This document shows positions 7,290-16,745 of a DNA stretch of 18,456 nt, piece after piece. Made by a program: the position numbers and the translations under genes. The stretch comes from Brevundimonas sp. UBA7534 (GTDB lineage: Bacteria; Pseudomonadota; Alphaproteobacteria; Caulobacterales; Caulobacteraceae), in NCBI RefSeq assembly GCF_002479325.1, contig NZ_DLMO01000026.1, positions 1-18,456 of the forward strand. The letters are read 5' to 3'. The notes under the pieces are model-generated. The model saw nothing but the letters and a program-made list of their open reading frames with translations, was not told the origin of the DNA and did no database searches. Numbering within the stretch: position 1 is the stretch's first letter; each line of letters opens with the position of its first letter.

Positions 7290-8090
7290 ATGCTCATGCT
7301 CGCCGCCGCACTGGCTCTGGCGTTTTCAAATCCGGCCGCGCCCGAAGGCTACGACCTGGTCTGGGCTGACGAGTTCGACCGCGACGGCGCGCCCGATGCG
7401 TCGAAATGGACCTATGACACGCACGCCAATCGCGGCGGCTGGTACAACAACGAGGCCCAGTATTACTCGGCCGATCGCCTTGAGAACGCGCGGGTCGAGG
7501 ACGGCGTATTGGTCATCGAGGCGCGGCGTGAGCGCATCGCGCCGACGCCCGCCGACTGGGGCGGACAGGACTACACCTCGGCGCGACTGATCTCGACGGG
7601 GGGCTGGCAAGGCGGCTTCATTGAAACACGCGCCAAGCTGCCTTGCGGACGCGGTAGCTGGCCCGCCATCTGGATGTTGCCGCAGGCGCCCTCTGGCTGG
7701 CCCATCGGCGGCGAAATCGACATCATGGAGCACGTCGGCCATCGCCCCGGCGTCGTCCACGCCTCGATCCACACCGAGGCCTACAACCATGTGCGCGGCA
7801 CGCAGAGTACGGCGACCACCCAGGTCGCCGACGCCTGCGACGCCTTTCATCGCTATCAGGTGCGCTGGACGCCCGAGGAGATCGTCTTCCTGGTCGATGA
7901 CGCGCCGATCCACCGCTTCGCCAACGACGGGCGCGGCGACCCGGAGACTTGGCCGTTCGACAAACCCTTCCACTTGATCCTGAACGTCGCCGTCGGCGGC
8001 GACTGGGGCGGCGAGGAGGGCGTGGACGCCGCCGCCTTCCCGCAACGGATGGAGGTCGACTACGTCCGCGTCTATCGACCGGCCGACTGA
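7290..8090 (+). CDS. Exported GH16 family beta-glucanase (laminarinase-like)
   Basis: Glycoside hydrolase family 16, 266 residues, probably an endo-beta-1,3- or 1,3-1,4-glucanase. The catalytic signature GEIDIMEHVG lies at 141-150, with predicted nucleophile Glu142, assisting Asp144 and acid/base Glu147. Other family marks: YDLVWADEFD near the mature start, WYNNEAQYY (51-59), the SARLISTGGWQGGFIETRAK strand, GSWPAIWMLP (122-131) and the C-terminal MEVDYVRVYRP. A short hydrophobic leader (MLMLAAALALAFS) without a strong positive charge suggests export. A good ribosome-binding site GGGAGGG (7278-7283) fixes the ATG at 7290, although ATG 7296 also fits. Its last 19 bases overlap the 3' end of the convergent Mur ligase gene. 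It sits 59 bases after the reductase and is probably transcribed separately. Confidence 0.88.
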   Translation: MLMLAAALALAFSNPAAPEGYDLVWADEFDRDGAPDASKWTYDTHANRGGWYNNEAQYYSADRLENARVEDGVLVIEARRERIAPTPADWGGQDYTSARLISTGGWQGGFIETRAKLPCGRGSWPAIWMLPQAPSGWPIGGEIDIMEHVGHRPGVVHASIHTEAYNHVRGTQSTATTQVADACDAFHRYQVRWTPEEIVFLVDDAPIHRFANDGRGDPETWPFDKPFHLILNVAVGGDWGGEEGVDAAAFPQRMEVDYVRVYRPAD

Positions 8091-9481
8091 TCCAGGCGGT
8101 TCAGAAGGTCGCGGGCGAAGTCCGACAGGGTGTCGTCGCGGGCGCCCATGACCACGATGCGGTCGCCGGGGCGAACCAGGCCCAGGATCCGCTCGCCGCA
8201 CGCCGCGCGATCCGCCAGCGCTTCTGCGTTGCGACCGGCGGCGCGGACCCCAGAGGCGATATCCTCTGATCCCACGCTGCGGTCGGTGGTGCCGCCGTAA
8301 TAGACGGGTTCGGGCATCAGCAGGACGTCGTCGAGTCGCAGCAGGCCGGCGAACCCCTGGATGAACTCGTCCTTCATCAGCTTCAGCGGACCGAACCCGT
8401 GCGGCTGGAACAGGATCAACAGCCGGCCGTCGAAGGCGTGCAGCGTCTTCAGCGTGGCGGCGATCTTGTCGGGGTTGTGGGCGAAGTCGTCGATGACGGT
8501 GACGTCGCCGGCCGTCCCGACCACCTCCATCCGGCGGCGGATGCCGGAGAAAGCCTCCAGCGCGCGCACGGCCTCGGACACCGGCACGCCCAGCGCCTGG
8601 ACTGCGCCGATGGCCGCCAGGGCGTTGGCGACGTTGTGGGCGCCGGGCACGTGCAGAACCACATCGAACTCGGTCCTGCCCGCGATCAGGCGAAACTTCA
8701 TCCCGGCGGGCAGGGGTTCAAGATCGTGGGCGGACAGGTCGGCCGCCTCTTCGCCCAGGCCGAAGGTGATCGCCTTGCCCGACGCCAGCGTCTGGGCCAG
8801 GGCGGCGGTTTCGGGATTGTCCAGGTTAAGCACCGCGGTCCGGGCCCGGTCGACAAAGCCGCCGAACAGGTCGCGCAACTCCTCCATCGACTTGTGGTCC
8901 AGTGAGATGTTGGACACCACGGCCACGGTCGGATCGTAGCGGGCGATGGAGCCGTCGGACTCGTCCACCTCGGCCACGAACAGCGCCGGGTCGCCGACCA
9001 GGGCGCTGGCGAACGGGTGATCCGCGTCGGCGAAATTCTTCATCACCGCCCCGTTCATTACGGTGGGCGCCCGACCCGCCTGGTGCAGGATCCAGGCGAT
9101 CATGCCGGTGATGGTGGACTTGCCGCTGGTGCCCGCCACGCCGACCGAGACCTCGGCGGCGTTGAACAGTTCGCTCAGAAGCTTGGGGCGGGTCTTGATC
9201 GCGGCGCCGACGCGGCGGGCCGCGCCGATGTCTGGCACCGTGTCCTCCACCGCGCCGGTGGCCACCACGATCTGGTCGGAGCGCGTCACGCCCGACCCGT
9301 CCTGCGGGTGCAGCGTCACGCCGTGCGCGCGCAGCCAGTCGAACTTCTCGGGCGTGCGGCCCTGGTCCAGCGCGCGGTCCGAACCCTCGATCCGTCCGCC
9401 CCGCGACTGGACGATAAGAGCCAGGGGCAGCATCCCCGACCCGCCGATGCCGCAGAAGAAGTAGGAGGCGTCTTGATTCAT
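8072..9481 (-). CDS. Mur ligase family protein, MurC/Mpl-like
   Basis: ATP-dependent amide ligase of the Mur family, 469 residues. N-terminal Rossmann motif FFCGIGGSGMLPLAL (8-22) with GSD (33-35); ATP loop GTSGKST at 117-123, where canonical MurC and Mpl have GTHGKTT; central EVDESDGSI and SNISLDHKSMEEL; C-terminal DDFAHNPDKI and LFQPHGFGPLKLM. The FQPH element recalls MurC, while DDFAHNP recalls Mpl. The divergent neighbour is an LD-carboxypeptidase, which makes the murein tripeptide that Mpl joins to UDP-MurNAc, so a recycling role is favoured over an essential MurC, usually found in the division/cell-wall cluster. Start chosen at the ATG directly before the Rossmann motif (9479-9481); no clear ribosome-binding site is seen. 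The 3' end overlaps the GH16 gene tail to tail. Confidence 0.85.
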   Translation of the reverse strand: MNQDASYFFCGIGGSGMLPLALIVQSRGGRIEGSDRALDQGRTPEKFDWLRAHGVTLHPQDGSGVTRSDQIVVATGAVEDTVPDIGAARRVGAAIKTRPKLLSELFNAAEVSVGVAGTSGKSTITGMIAWILHQAGRAPTVMNGAVMKNFADADHPFASALVGDPALFVAEVDESDGSIARYDPTVAVVSNISLDHKSMEELRDLFGGFVDRARTAVLNLDNPETAALAQTLASGKAITFGLGEEAADLSAHDLEPLPAGMKFRLIAGRTEFDVVLHVPGAHNVANALAAIGAVQALGVPVSEAVRALEAFSGIRRRMEVVGTAGDVTVIDDFAHNPDKIAATLKTLHAFDGRLLILFQPHGFGPLKLMKDEFIQGFAGLLRLDDVLLMPEPVYYGGTTDRSVGSEDIASGVRAAGRNAEALADRAACGERILGLVRPGDRIVVMGARDDTLSDFARDLLNRLDQSAGR

Positions 9482-9553
9482 GGAGGCGAAACCGGGAGGA
9501 CTGGACCGCGCCTGACTAGCACGGGCGGCGCCGGGGGCCAGACGGAACTTGTC
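9482..9553. promoter_or_regulatory. Divergent promoter region between Mur ligase and LD-carboxypeptidase genes
   Basis: This 72-base gap separates two divergent start codons and must hold the promoters or leaders of both genes. A TGCTAGT on the minus strand is a possible -10 element for the ligase, but no convincing -35 was recognised. Shared control of the two recycling genes is an inference from layout. Confidence 0.35.
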
Positions 9554-10375
9554 ATGAAGATCGGCGTCGTCGTCGCCAGTTCGCGCTTTTCGAAGGATCG
9601 GGCCAAGGCCGTGGACGCCTGGATGGCCGCCCACTTTCCCGACCGCTCGGTCTCGGTGGTGTTCCACCCCTCCTGTTTTCTGAAGCATGGCCACTTCGCT
9701 GGGGACGATGCGGCCCGCGCCGACGCCTTCGTGGACTTCGCCAACGACCCGCGCCTGGACGCCATCTGGTTCGGCCGGGGCGGCTATGGCGCCTGCCGCA
9801 TCGCCGAGGCGGTCTTGCCGCGCCTGACGGCGGTGGCGCGCAAGAAGAAATACATGGGCTATTCCGACGCCGGCAGCCTGTTGGCGATCCTCTACAAGGC
9901 CGGCTTTCCCCATCTGGCGCACGGGCCGATGGCGTCCGACGCCATCCGCCATGACGAGACGGCCTATCGCGCCCTCAACTGGTTCCTGCGGGACGATCCC
10001 GCCTCGCTGGAGCCGTCCCTGCTGATCGACCCCCGCCCGGCGGTCGCCTTCAACCTGTCGATCATCGACCAGTTGGTCGGCACCGCGCTGGAGCCGGACC
10101 TGAGCGGCCACGTGCTGATGCTGGAAGAAGTGTCGGAAGCCCTCTACCGCGTCGACCGGATGATGTTCCATCTGACCGGCCAGGCCTCGATCCGACGGGT
10201 GGCGGGCATTCGCCTGGGGCGCGTATCCGACATCACGCCCAACGATCCCGATTTCGGCCAGACGCCGGAAGAGATCGTGCGCTTCTGGTGCGGTCGCGCG
10301 GACATTCCCTACCTAGGCGGCGCCGACATCGGCCACGACGGCGCCAACAAGGTGGTGCCCTTCGGACGCCGCTAG
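9554..10375 (+). CDS. ldcA: S66 family LD-carboxypeptidase (LdcA/MccF type)
   Basis: Cytoplasmic serine peptidase of family S66, 273 residues. LdcA members remove the terminal D-Ala from murein tetrapeptide during cell-wall recycling; MccF members cleave microcin C. Motifs: WFGRGGYGACRIAEAVLP (72-89), nucleophile Ser104 in GYSDAGSLL, Glu191 in the LMLEEVSEALYRVDRM segment, and His261 in GADIGHDGANKVVPFG, matching the Ser-Glu-His triad order. No signal peptide, as expected for a cytoplasmic recycling enzyme. The frame is open far upstream, but family similarity begins at MKIGVVVASSRF, so ATG 9554 is chosen. It is divergent from a Mur ligase, which supports the LdcA role over the MccF role. No microcin-like gene is nearby. 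Confidence 0.86.
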   Translation: MKIGVVVASSRFSKDRAKAVDAWMAAHFPDRSVSVVFHPSCFLKHGHFAGDDAARADAFVDFANDPRLDAIWFGRGGYGACRIAEAVLPRLTAVARKKKYMGYSDAGSLLAILYKAGFPHLAHGPMASDAIRHDETAYRALNWFLRDDPASLEPSLLIDPRPAVAFNLSIIDQLVGTALEPDLSGHVLMLEEVSEALYRVDRMMFHLTGQASIRRVAGIRLGRVSDITPNDPDFGQTPEEIVRFWCGRADIPYLGGADIGHDGANKVVPFGRR

Positions 10376-10552
10376 TCGCATCTTCGATCAGGGCGCGGCG
10401 CGAAAGACACAGTCTCGCCCAATTTCTCGACGGGATGGCAGCCGCCTCTCGACACGCGCCGGATCGCAACGTCAGATGCAGGTCCGCGAGGCGTTAGGAC
10501 TTCGTTAGCCGAGGCGTTGGGGGACGCTGCGGCTTCGCGCCTCTGCGATGCG

Positions 10553-10592
10553 GCGGTTCGTTCGGCTGTCGGGGGATGCCCGGACGAACCGC
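10553..10592. terminator. Hairpin between convergent genes, possible bidirectional terminator
   Basis: Arms 10553-10565 (GCGGTTCGTTCGG) and 10580-10592 (CCGGACGAACCGC) form a 13-bp stem with one G-T wobble and a 14-base loop. It lies between the ldcA stop (10375) and the convergent patatin gene stop (10609), where a terminator for both is expected. The T-run is poor (GCTTTCTC after 10598 on the plus strand). Nothing else was recognised in the 233-base gap 10376-10608. Confidence 0.5.
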
Positions 10593-10608
10593 CTGATCGC
10601 TTTCTCAC

Positions 10609-11823
10609 CTACTGATCTGGCTGCTGTCGTTCGCCGCCTGCCGCCACCGTGTCGTTGGCCGAGGATTCCGACCGAGGCGGTAGGATGGGCGACGCCCGGC
10701 CTTGGGCGTCCATGACGCTCCGCCAAGCCTCCCCGGCGCGCATGGCGGCCTGGCCGGCCTGGAACAGGCGGGTCATGTTCTCGCGGCCGAAGTCCAGGCT
10801 GTCTTCCTCGGTCTCCGGGCCGATCATGGCGACATTCATGGTCATGCCGTTGACGCGGGCGAACTGCGCTGTATTGGCCAGGTCCGAGCGGGTGATCGCC
10901 TTCATCATGGTGTCGAAGCTGCGCGCGGCGATCCGGGCCGGGCTAAGGGGCGCGACCTGGAATTTCGGCTCGGGCTTGCCGTTGATCAGCACCCAGATGC
11001 GGCCCTCGCCCTGACTTCCGAGATTATCGGCCAGCAGCAGGGGTTCGGGCGCCACCAGGAAGTTGGCGACCGTCCCGCCGTCGACATGGATTTCGCTGAC
11101 CTGGCGTCCGTCGTGGGCGTAAGTCAGCGGCACGGGCGGAAAGGCGCCGGGAATGCTGGCCGAGGCGATCAGCACATTGACGAACAGCACTCGCGACGGG
11201 ACGTCGTCGCGGCTGGCTAGGGCGCCCATGTCCCAGACGATCTGGGTCTGGGTGTCCAGACTGGTGGTGGCGACATAGAGCCGTCGGCCCTTGGCGTGTT
11301 CTGCGGCGACGGCGTTCAGCAGGGCCTCGTCGATATTGCCCAGCACAAGGTCGCGCAGCGGCCCGGGATCGAAAACCCCCGGCAGGAACAGGGCCAGCAG
11401 CCCGCGCGACTTCAACAGGCCGTCGGCCTGGCCGCCGGTATAGGCGTGGGTCAGGGCGGGGTCGAAGGATTGTCCGGCGAAGACGAAGGGAGCGATCAGG
11501 GCGCCGGTCGACACTCCCGTCACCACCTCGAAAGTCGGCTGATCGGCCCAGGCGGTCATCACTCCGGCGCCCCACGCGCCATTGGCGCCGCCGCCGGAAA
11601 GCGCCAGCAGGTCGAACCGTCCATCGGCGGGCGCCTGACCCGCGCGCCGGGTGTCCGTCTCGAACCGCGCGCGAGCGGTGTCGCTGGAGAAGTCGTAGCG
11701 GAAGGACGGGCTGACGGCCGCCAGATCGGCCTGGGTGAAATCCGGTCGCGGCAGGGTCTGGCAGGCGGCTGTCGCAAGGCCTGCGAGGATCAGGCAAAGC
11801 AGGGCGAGGCGGCGCGTTTCCAT
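10609..11823 (-). CDS. Exported patatin-like phospholipase
   Basis: Patatin-family serine lipase/acyl hydrolase, 404 residues. The oxyanion loop SGGGANGAWGAG is at 76-87, the nucleophile elbow GVSTG at 103-107 (Ser105) and the catalytic Asp248 in HVDGG, so the Ser-Asp dyad is complete. The N-terminus METRRLALLCLILAGLATAAC is a signal peptide ending in Cys21; the residues before it (TAA) are not a strict lipobox, so a lipoprotein is possible but not certain. The C-terminal ~40 residues are polar and low-complexity. An AAGG lies about 8 bases before the ATG on the minus strand. It is divergent from dnaG and convergent with ldcA. Substrate unknown; membrane phospholipids or lipid esters in the envelope are plausible. 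Confidence 0.86.
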   Translation of the reverse strand: METRRLALLCLILAGLATAACQTLPRPDFTQADLAAVSPSFRYDFSSDTARARFETDTRRAGQAPADGRFDLLALSGGGANGAWGAGVMTAWADQPTFEVVTGVSTGALIAPFVFAGQSFDPALTHAYTGGQADGLLKSRGLLALFLPGVFDPGPLRDLVLGNIDEALLNAVAAEHAKGRRLYVATTSLDTQTQIVWDMGALASRDDVPSRVLFVNVLIASASIPGAFPPVPLTYAHDGRQVSEIHVDGGTVANFLVAPEPLLLADNLGSQGEGRIWVLINGKPEPKFQVAPLSPARIAARSFDTMMKAITRSDLANTAQFARVNGMTMNVAMIGPETEEDSLDFGRENMTRLFQAGQAAMRAGEAWRSVMDAQGRASPILPPRSESSANDTVAAGGERQQPDQ

Positions 11824-11903
11824 AGAAGACCTTTGGTCCGAAGAGGATCAATCGACAAGCCTCGATGGTGGCGCAAGGCCCGACAGGCGGTTAAGGGTCG
11901 GCG
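11824..11903. promoter_or_regulatory. Divergent intergenic region, patatin gene / dnaG
   Basis: An 80-base gap separates the two divergent starts, so both genes must have their promoters or leaders here or reaching into each other. An AAGGG at 11893-11897 is the likely ribosome-binding site for the GTG of dnaG. No clear -35/-10 pair was identified. Confidence 0.35.
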
Positions 11904-13766
11904 GTGCGCTTCGACGAACGCTTCATCGACGAACTGAAGGCCCGCCTTCGCCCGTCCGACGTGATCGGCCGGACGGTGAAGCTCAAGCGCCAAGGGCGCG
12001 AGTTCGTCGGCCTGTCGCCCTTCACCAAGGAGAAGTCGCCGTCGTTTTTCGTCAACGACGACAAGGGGTTCTTCCACGACTTCTCGTCAGGCAAGCACGG
12101 CGACATCATCTCCTTCCTGCAGGAGACCGAGCGGCTGAGCTTCGTCGAGGCGGTGCAGCGCCTGGCCGGCGAGGCGGGGCTGCAGCTTCCGGCCGAGGAT
12201 CCTCAGGCGGTCGAGCGCGAACAGAAGCGCCAGGACCTGTCGGACTGGATGGACCTGGCCCAGAAGTGGTTCGCCGCCAATCTGCGTCGGACGCCCGGCA
12301 AGGCGGCCCGCGAATATCTGGACAAGCGCGGCCTGCCCGAAGACCAGTGGGAACGGTTCGGCCTCGGCTATGCGCCCAATGATCGCGAGGGACTGAAGCA
12401 GGCGCTGGTCCAGCGCGGGGCGCGGCCCGCCGATCTGGTGGAGGCGGGCCTGCTGATCGCGCCCGAAGGCGGCGGCCAGCCCTATGACCGATTCCGCGAC
12501 CGGCTGATGTTCCCCATCCTGGACGCGCGCGGGCGGATCGTCAGCTTCGGCGGCCGGGCGATGAACCCCGACGACCGGGCCAAATATCTGAACGGCCCGG
12601 AAAGTCCGCTGTTTCACAAGGGCGCGACCCTCTACGGCCTGCCCGAGGCGCGGCGCATCCTGGGCGCCGAGAGCCGCAGCGACCAGGCGATCATCGTCGT
12701 CGAGGGCTATATGGACGTCATCGCCTGCCAGCGGGCGGGCCTGCCGGCCGTCGCGCCGATGGGCACGGCCCTGACGGAAGAGCAGATGGAACGGCTGTGG
12801 CGGGTCAGCCACGAACCCGTCCTGTGCTTCGACGGCGACGCGGCGGGCCTGCGCGCCGCCTATCGCGCCATCGAGCGGTCTTTGCCGCTGTTGAAGGCGG
12901 GGCGGTCGTTCCGGTTCGCGCTGCTGAGCGGCGGGCAGGATCCCGACGACATCCTGCGCGACAAGGGCGCGCCGGCCCTGCGCCAGGCACTGAGCGAAAC
13001 CCATGCCTTTTCCGAAGTCCTGTTTCGTCGCGAGCAGGACGCCGAGCCTCTGGACACCCCCGAGCGCAAGGCCGGGTTCAAGGCGCGCCTGCGTCAGGCC
13101 GCCCAGGCGATCCAGGACCGCGACCTGGCCGAACAGTACCGACGTGATCTGTTTGATCGTTTCGACGCCCTGTTCCCGCGATCTCAGCCTCGCGCGGCCT
13201 GGACACCCGGGCAGGGGCGGGGCGGTCGCTTCGGCCCGCCGCCCAAACAGGGCCAGACGGTAGAGGGCGCCCAGGCCATGCAGTCGTTGATCCGCGCCAT
13301 AGAGCCGGTGCCGGCGGCGCTGGCCCACGGCGCCATCGACGACCCCGAACGAATGGACGACCATCTGGAGGCGATCGCGGCCCACGGCTTCGGCGACCGG
13401 GGGCTGGACGGGCTTGCGCAGGAGCTGGTTCGATTGCGTCTGTCGGGACAATCCCTTGACTCTGCGGCCCTGCGTCGCCATCTGGCGCAATCGGGTCACG
13501 ATGCCTTAGTGCGCGAGGTCGAGAAGGCGGCGGCGAAGTCCGGCGCGCCATTCCTGGCCGCAAATGCGCCCCTCGCCGAGGCAAGGGTCCGATGGTCGCA
13601 GGCGTTCGACGCTTCGACGCGCGTCGCCGCGTTGGAGGACGCCTTGGCCCAGGCGCGCGACGTGCCCGGGCAGGATGAGGCGTTCCGCCGGCTGAAGGCC
13701 GAGCGGGATGCGCTTCGCCGTGCGATCAAAGCCGGGACGATATGGGAAGACAACGCGGGCTCGTAA
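11904..13766 (+). CDS. dnaG: DNA primase DnaG with non-canonical N-terminal zinc-finger domain
   Basis: Makes RNA primers for replication with the DnaB helicase; 620 residues. The N-terminal CHC2-type domain is recognisable (GREFVGLSPFTKEKSPSFF, FFHDFSSGKHGDIISFLQ), but the four positions that hold Zn ligands in E. coli-type primases are Ser38, Thr41, Asp59 and Ser62 instead of Cys, His, Cys, Cys. The fold thus seems kept without the metal. The catalytic core is normal: YGLPEARR, TOPRIM motif EGYMDV (267-272), MGTALTEEQ, and metal-binding DGD (310-312). The C-terminal part is less conserved, as usual for the helicase-binding domain. GTG start at 11904, with AAGGG six bases upstream. rpoD follows after 72 bases, the classical macromolecular-synthesis arrangement. 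Confidence 0.95.
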   Translation: MRFDERFIDELKARLRPSDVIGRTVKLKRQGREFVGLSPFTKEKSPSFFVNDDKGFFHDFSSGKHGDIISFLQETERLSFVEAVQRLAGEAGLQLPAEDPQAVEREQKRQDLSDWMDLAQKWFAANLRRTPGKAAREYLDKRGLPEDQWERFGLGYAPNDREGLKQALVQRGARPADLVEAGLLIAPEGGGQPYDRFRDRLMFPILDARGRIVSFGGRAMNPDDRAKYLNGPESPLFHKGATLYGLPEARRILGAESRSDQAIIVVEGYMDVIACQRAGLPAVAPMGTALTEEQMERLWRVSHEPVLCFDGDAAGLRAAYRAIERSLPLLKAGRSFRFALLSGGQDPDDILRDKGAPALRQALSETHAFSEVLFRREQDAEPLDTPERKAGFKARLRQAAQAIQDRDLAEQYRRDLFDRFDALFPRSQPRAAWTPGQGRGGRFGPPPKQGQTVEGAQAMQSLIRAIEPVPAALAHGAIDDPERMDDHLEAIAAHGFGDRGLDGLAQELVRLRLSGQSLDSAALRRHLAQSGHDALVREVEKAAAKSGAPFLAANAPLAEARVRWSQAFDASTRVAALEDALAQARDVPGQDEAFRRLKAERDALRRAIKAGTIWEDNAGS

Positions 13767-13838
13767 CCTTACGGACCGCCGGGCATTGTATTTTCGTCGG
13801 GGGGCCTGATCACCTCCCTGACTGGAGACAGACTGAAT

Positions 13839-15788
<1,950 letters not shown>

Positions 15789-15798
15789 CGACGATCAG

Positions 15799-15830
15799 GG
15801 GCGGCTCCGAAGGGGCCGCCCTTTCGCTTT
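15799..15830 (+). terminator. Rho-independent terminator after rpoD
   Basis: GGGCGGCTCC (15799-15808) pairs with GGGGCCGCCC (15812-15821), ten pairs including one G-T wobble, closed by the triloop GAA, then TTTCGCTTT. It starts 11 bases after the rpoD stop and closes the dnaG-rpoD unit. Confidence 0.8.
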
Positions 15831-15926
15831 CCGCATGAGAGAATTGGACGACGGCGCGGGCGCCACTTGGACGACGCGACGACCACTACGTCCGATTTCG
15901 ACGACACGGGCGGTTACGCTGTCGTC

Positions 15927-16736
15927 ATGGAACACTATCGCCTGAGGAAATATCGGGGGCCGGAGGTCTGGGCGCGGGTGCGCCTGGCCTACGAGGGCGG
16001 GGAAAGCGGGCCGTCGATCGCGCGCCGGTTCGACGTCGGCCTGTCCAATCTGAGGAAGAAGGCGCGGCTGGAGGGCTGGAGCCGCAAGGACATCGCGCGA
16101 AAGCTGGACGGCGCACTGGAGCCGGCGCGCGAAGCGACGGCGTCGGTCCCGCAGGGTCCGCCGGTCGAACCGCAGGCGGCCGTGGAAACAGCGATGCAGC
16201 GCGCCAGCAGCCTTTTGGCGCAAGGACGCGGCGCGGAGGCCCAGACGCTGATCCGCTCGGCCGAGGCCCTGGCCAAGCTGGCGGAGCGCGCCGGAGAGGC
16301 CGTCGTCGCCGCCGCGGACCAACCGTCGGAGGAAGAGGTGATCGCGCAATACATGGCTGAGCGCGACGCCGACATCATCGACCAGGCGACAAAGCTGGCC
16401 TGGGCGATGCTGATGGACCAGCCGATGGGCGAGGCGGCGCGGTATTCCGCCTTCATGTACCACTGGCGCGCGCGCCACCTGGGGCCGGAGGCGACGGCCT
16501 GCGACTTCGCCCATGCGGTCAACGGCGGCTGGGCGCGGCGCTATTTCGACGGGGAGGGGCGGTTGCGGCCGCTGCCTGAGCCGATCACGCCCCTGGCCAT
16601 GATGGTCGATCAGCATCTTCGCCTCAGCGCGAAGCGGGACCAGGATCCCGCGCGAAAGGATCCGCACAGCATGGACCTGGACTATCCGGGCCCGATCCCT
16701 TTCGCGCCATCGTCGGACGAGCCCGGAATCGGTTAG
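15927..16736 (+). CDS. Helix-turn-helix domain protein of unknown function
   Basis: Not recognised as a named family. From ATG 15927 it has 269 residues; an in-frame TTG at 15867 would add 20 acidic, Thr-rich residues, and neither start has a good ribosome-binding site. Residues about 12-50 look like a helix-turn-helix: an Arg-rich helix, then GPSIARRFDVGLSNLRKKARLEGW, similar in style to small-terminase or transposase-type HTH units. The middle (about 80-140) is an Ala/Glu-rich helical stretch with possible coiled coil. The C-terminal half has WAMLMDQPMGEAARYSAFMYHWRARHLG and ends in a Pro-rich tail. No membrane segment or signal. It follows the rpoD terminator, so it needs its own promoter, and is 9 bases before the extensin-family gene, so they may be co-transcribed. 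A DNA-binding role is inferred from the HTH only. Confidence 0.7.
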   Translation: MEHYRLRKYRGPEVWARVRLAYEGGESGPSIARRFDVGLSNLRKKARLEGWSRKDIARKLDGALEPAREATASVPQGPPVEPQAAVETAMQRASSLLAQGRGAEAQTLIRSAEALAKLAERAGEAVVAAADQPSEEEVIAQYMAERDADIIDQATKLAWAMLMDQPMGEAARYSAFMYHWRARHLGPEATACDFAHAVNGGWARRYFDGEGRLRPLPEPITPLAMMVDQHLRLSAKRDQDPARKDPHSMDLDYPGPIPFAPSSDEPGIG

Positions 16737-16745
16737 GCTGGGGCC

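Noticed and set aside
9482..10171. N-terminal extension of the Mur ligase frame by 230 codons
   Set aside because: The extension is antisense to the LD-carboxypeptidase gene and has no family similarity; the Rossmann motif begins right after the ATG at 9481.
10376..10608. Possible small gene or RNA between ldcA and the patatin gene
   Set aside because: Short frames here lack a ribosome-binding site and coding character; only a hairpin stands out, and direct repeats of CGAGGCGTT are too short to mean much.
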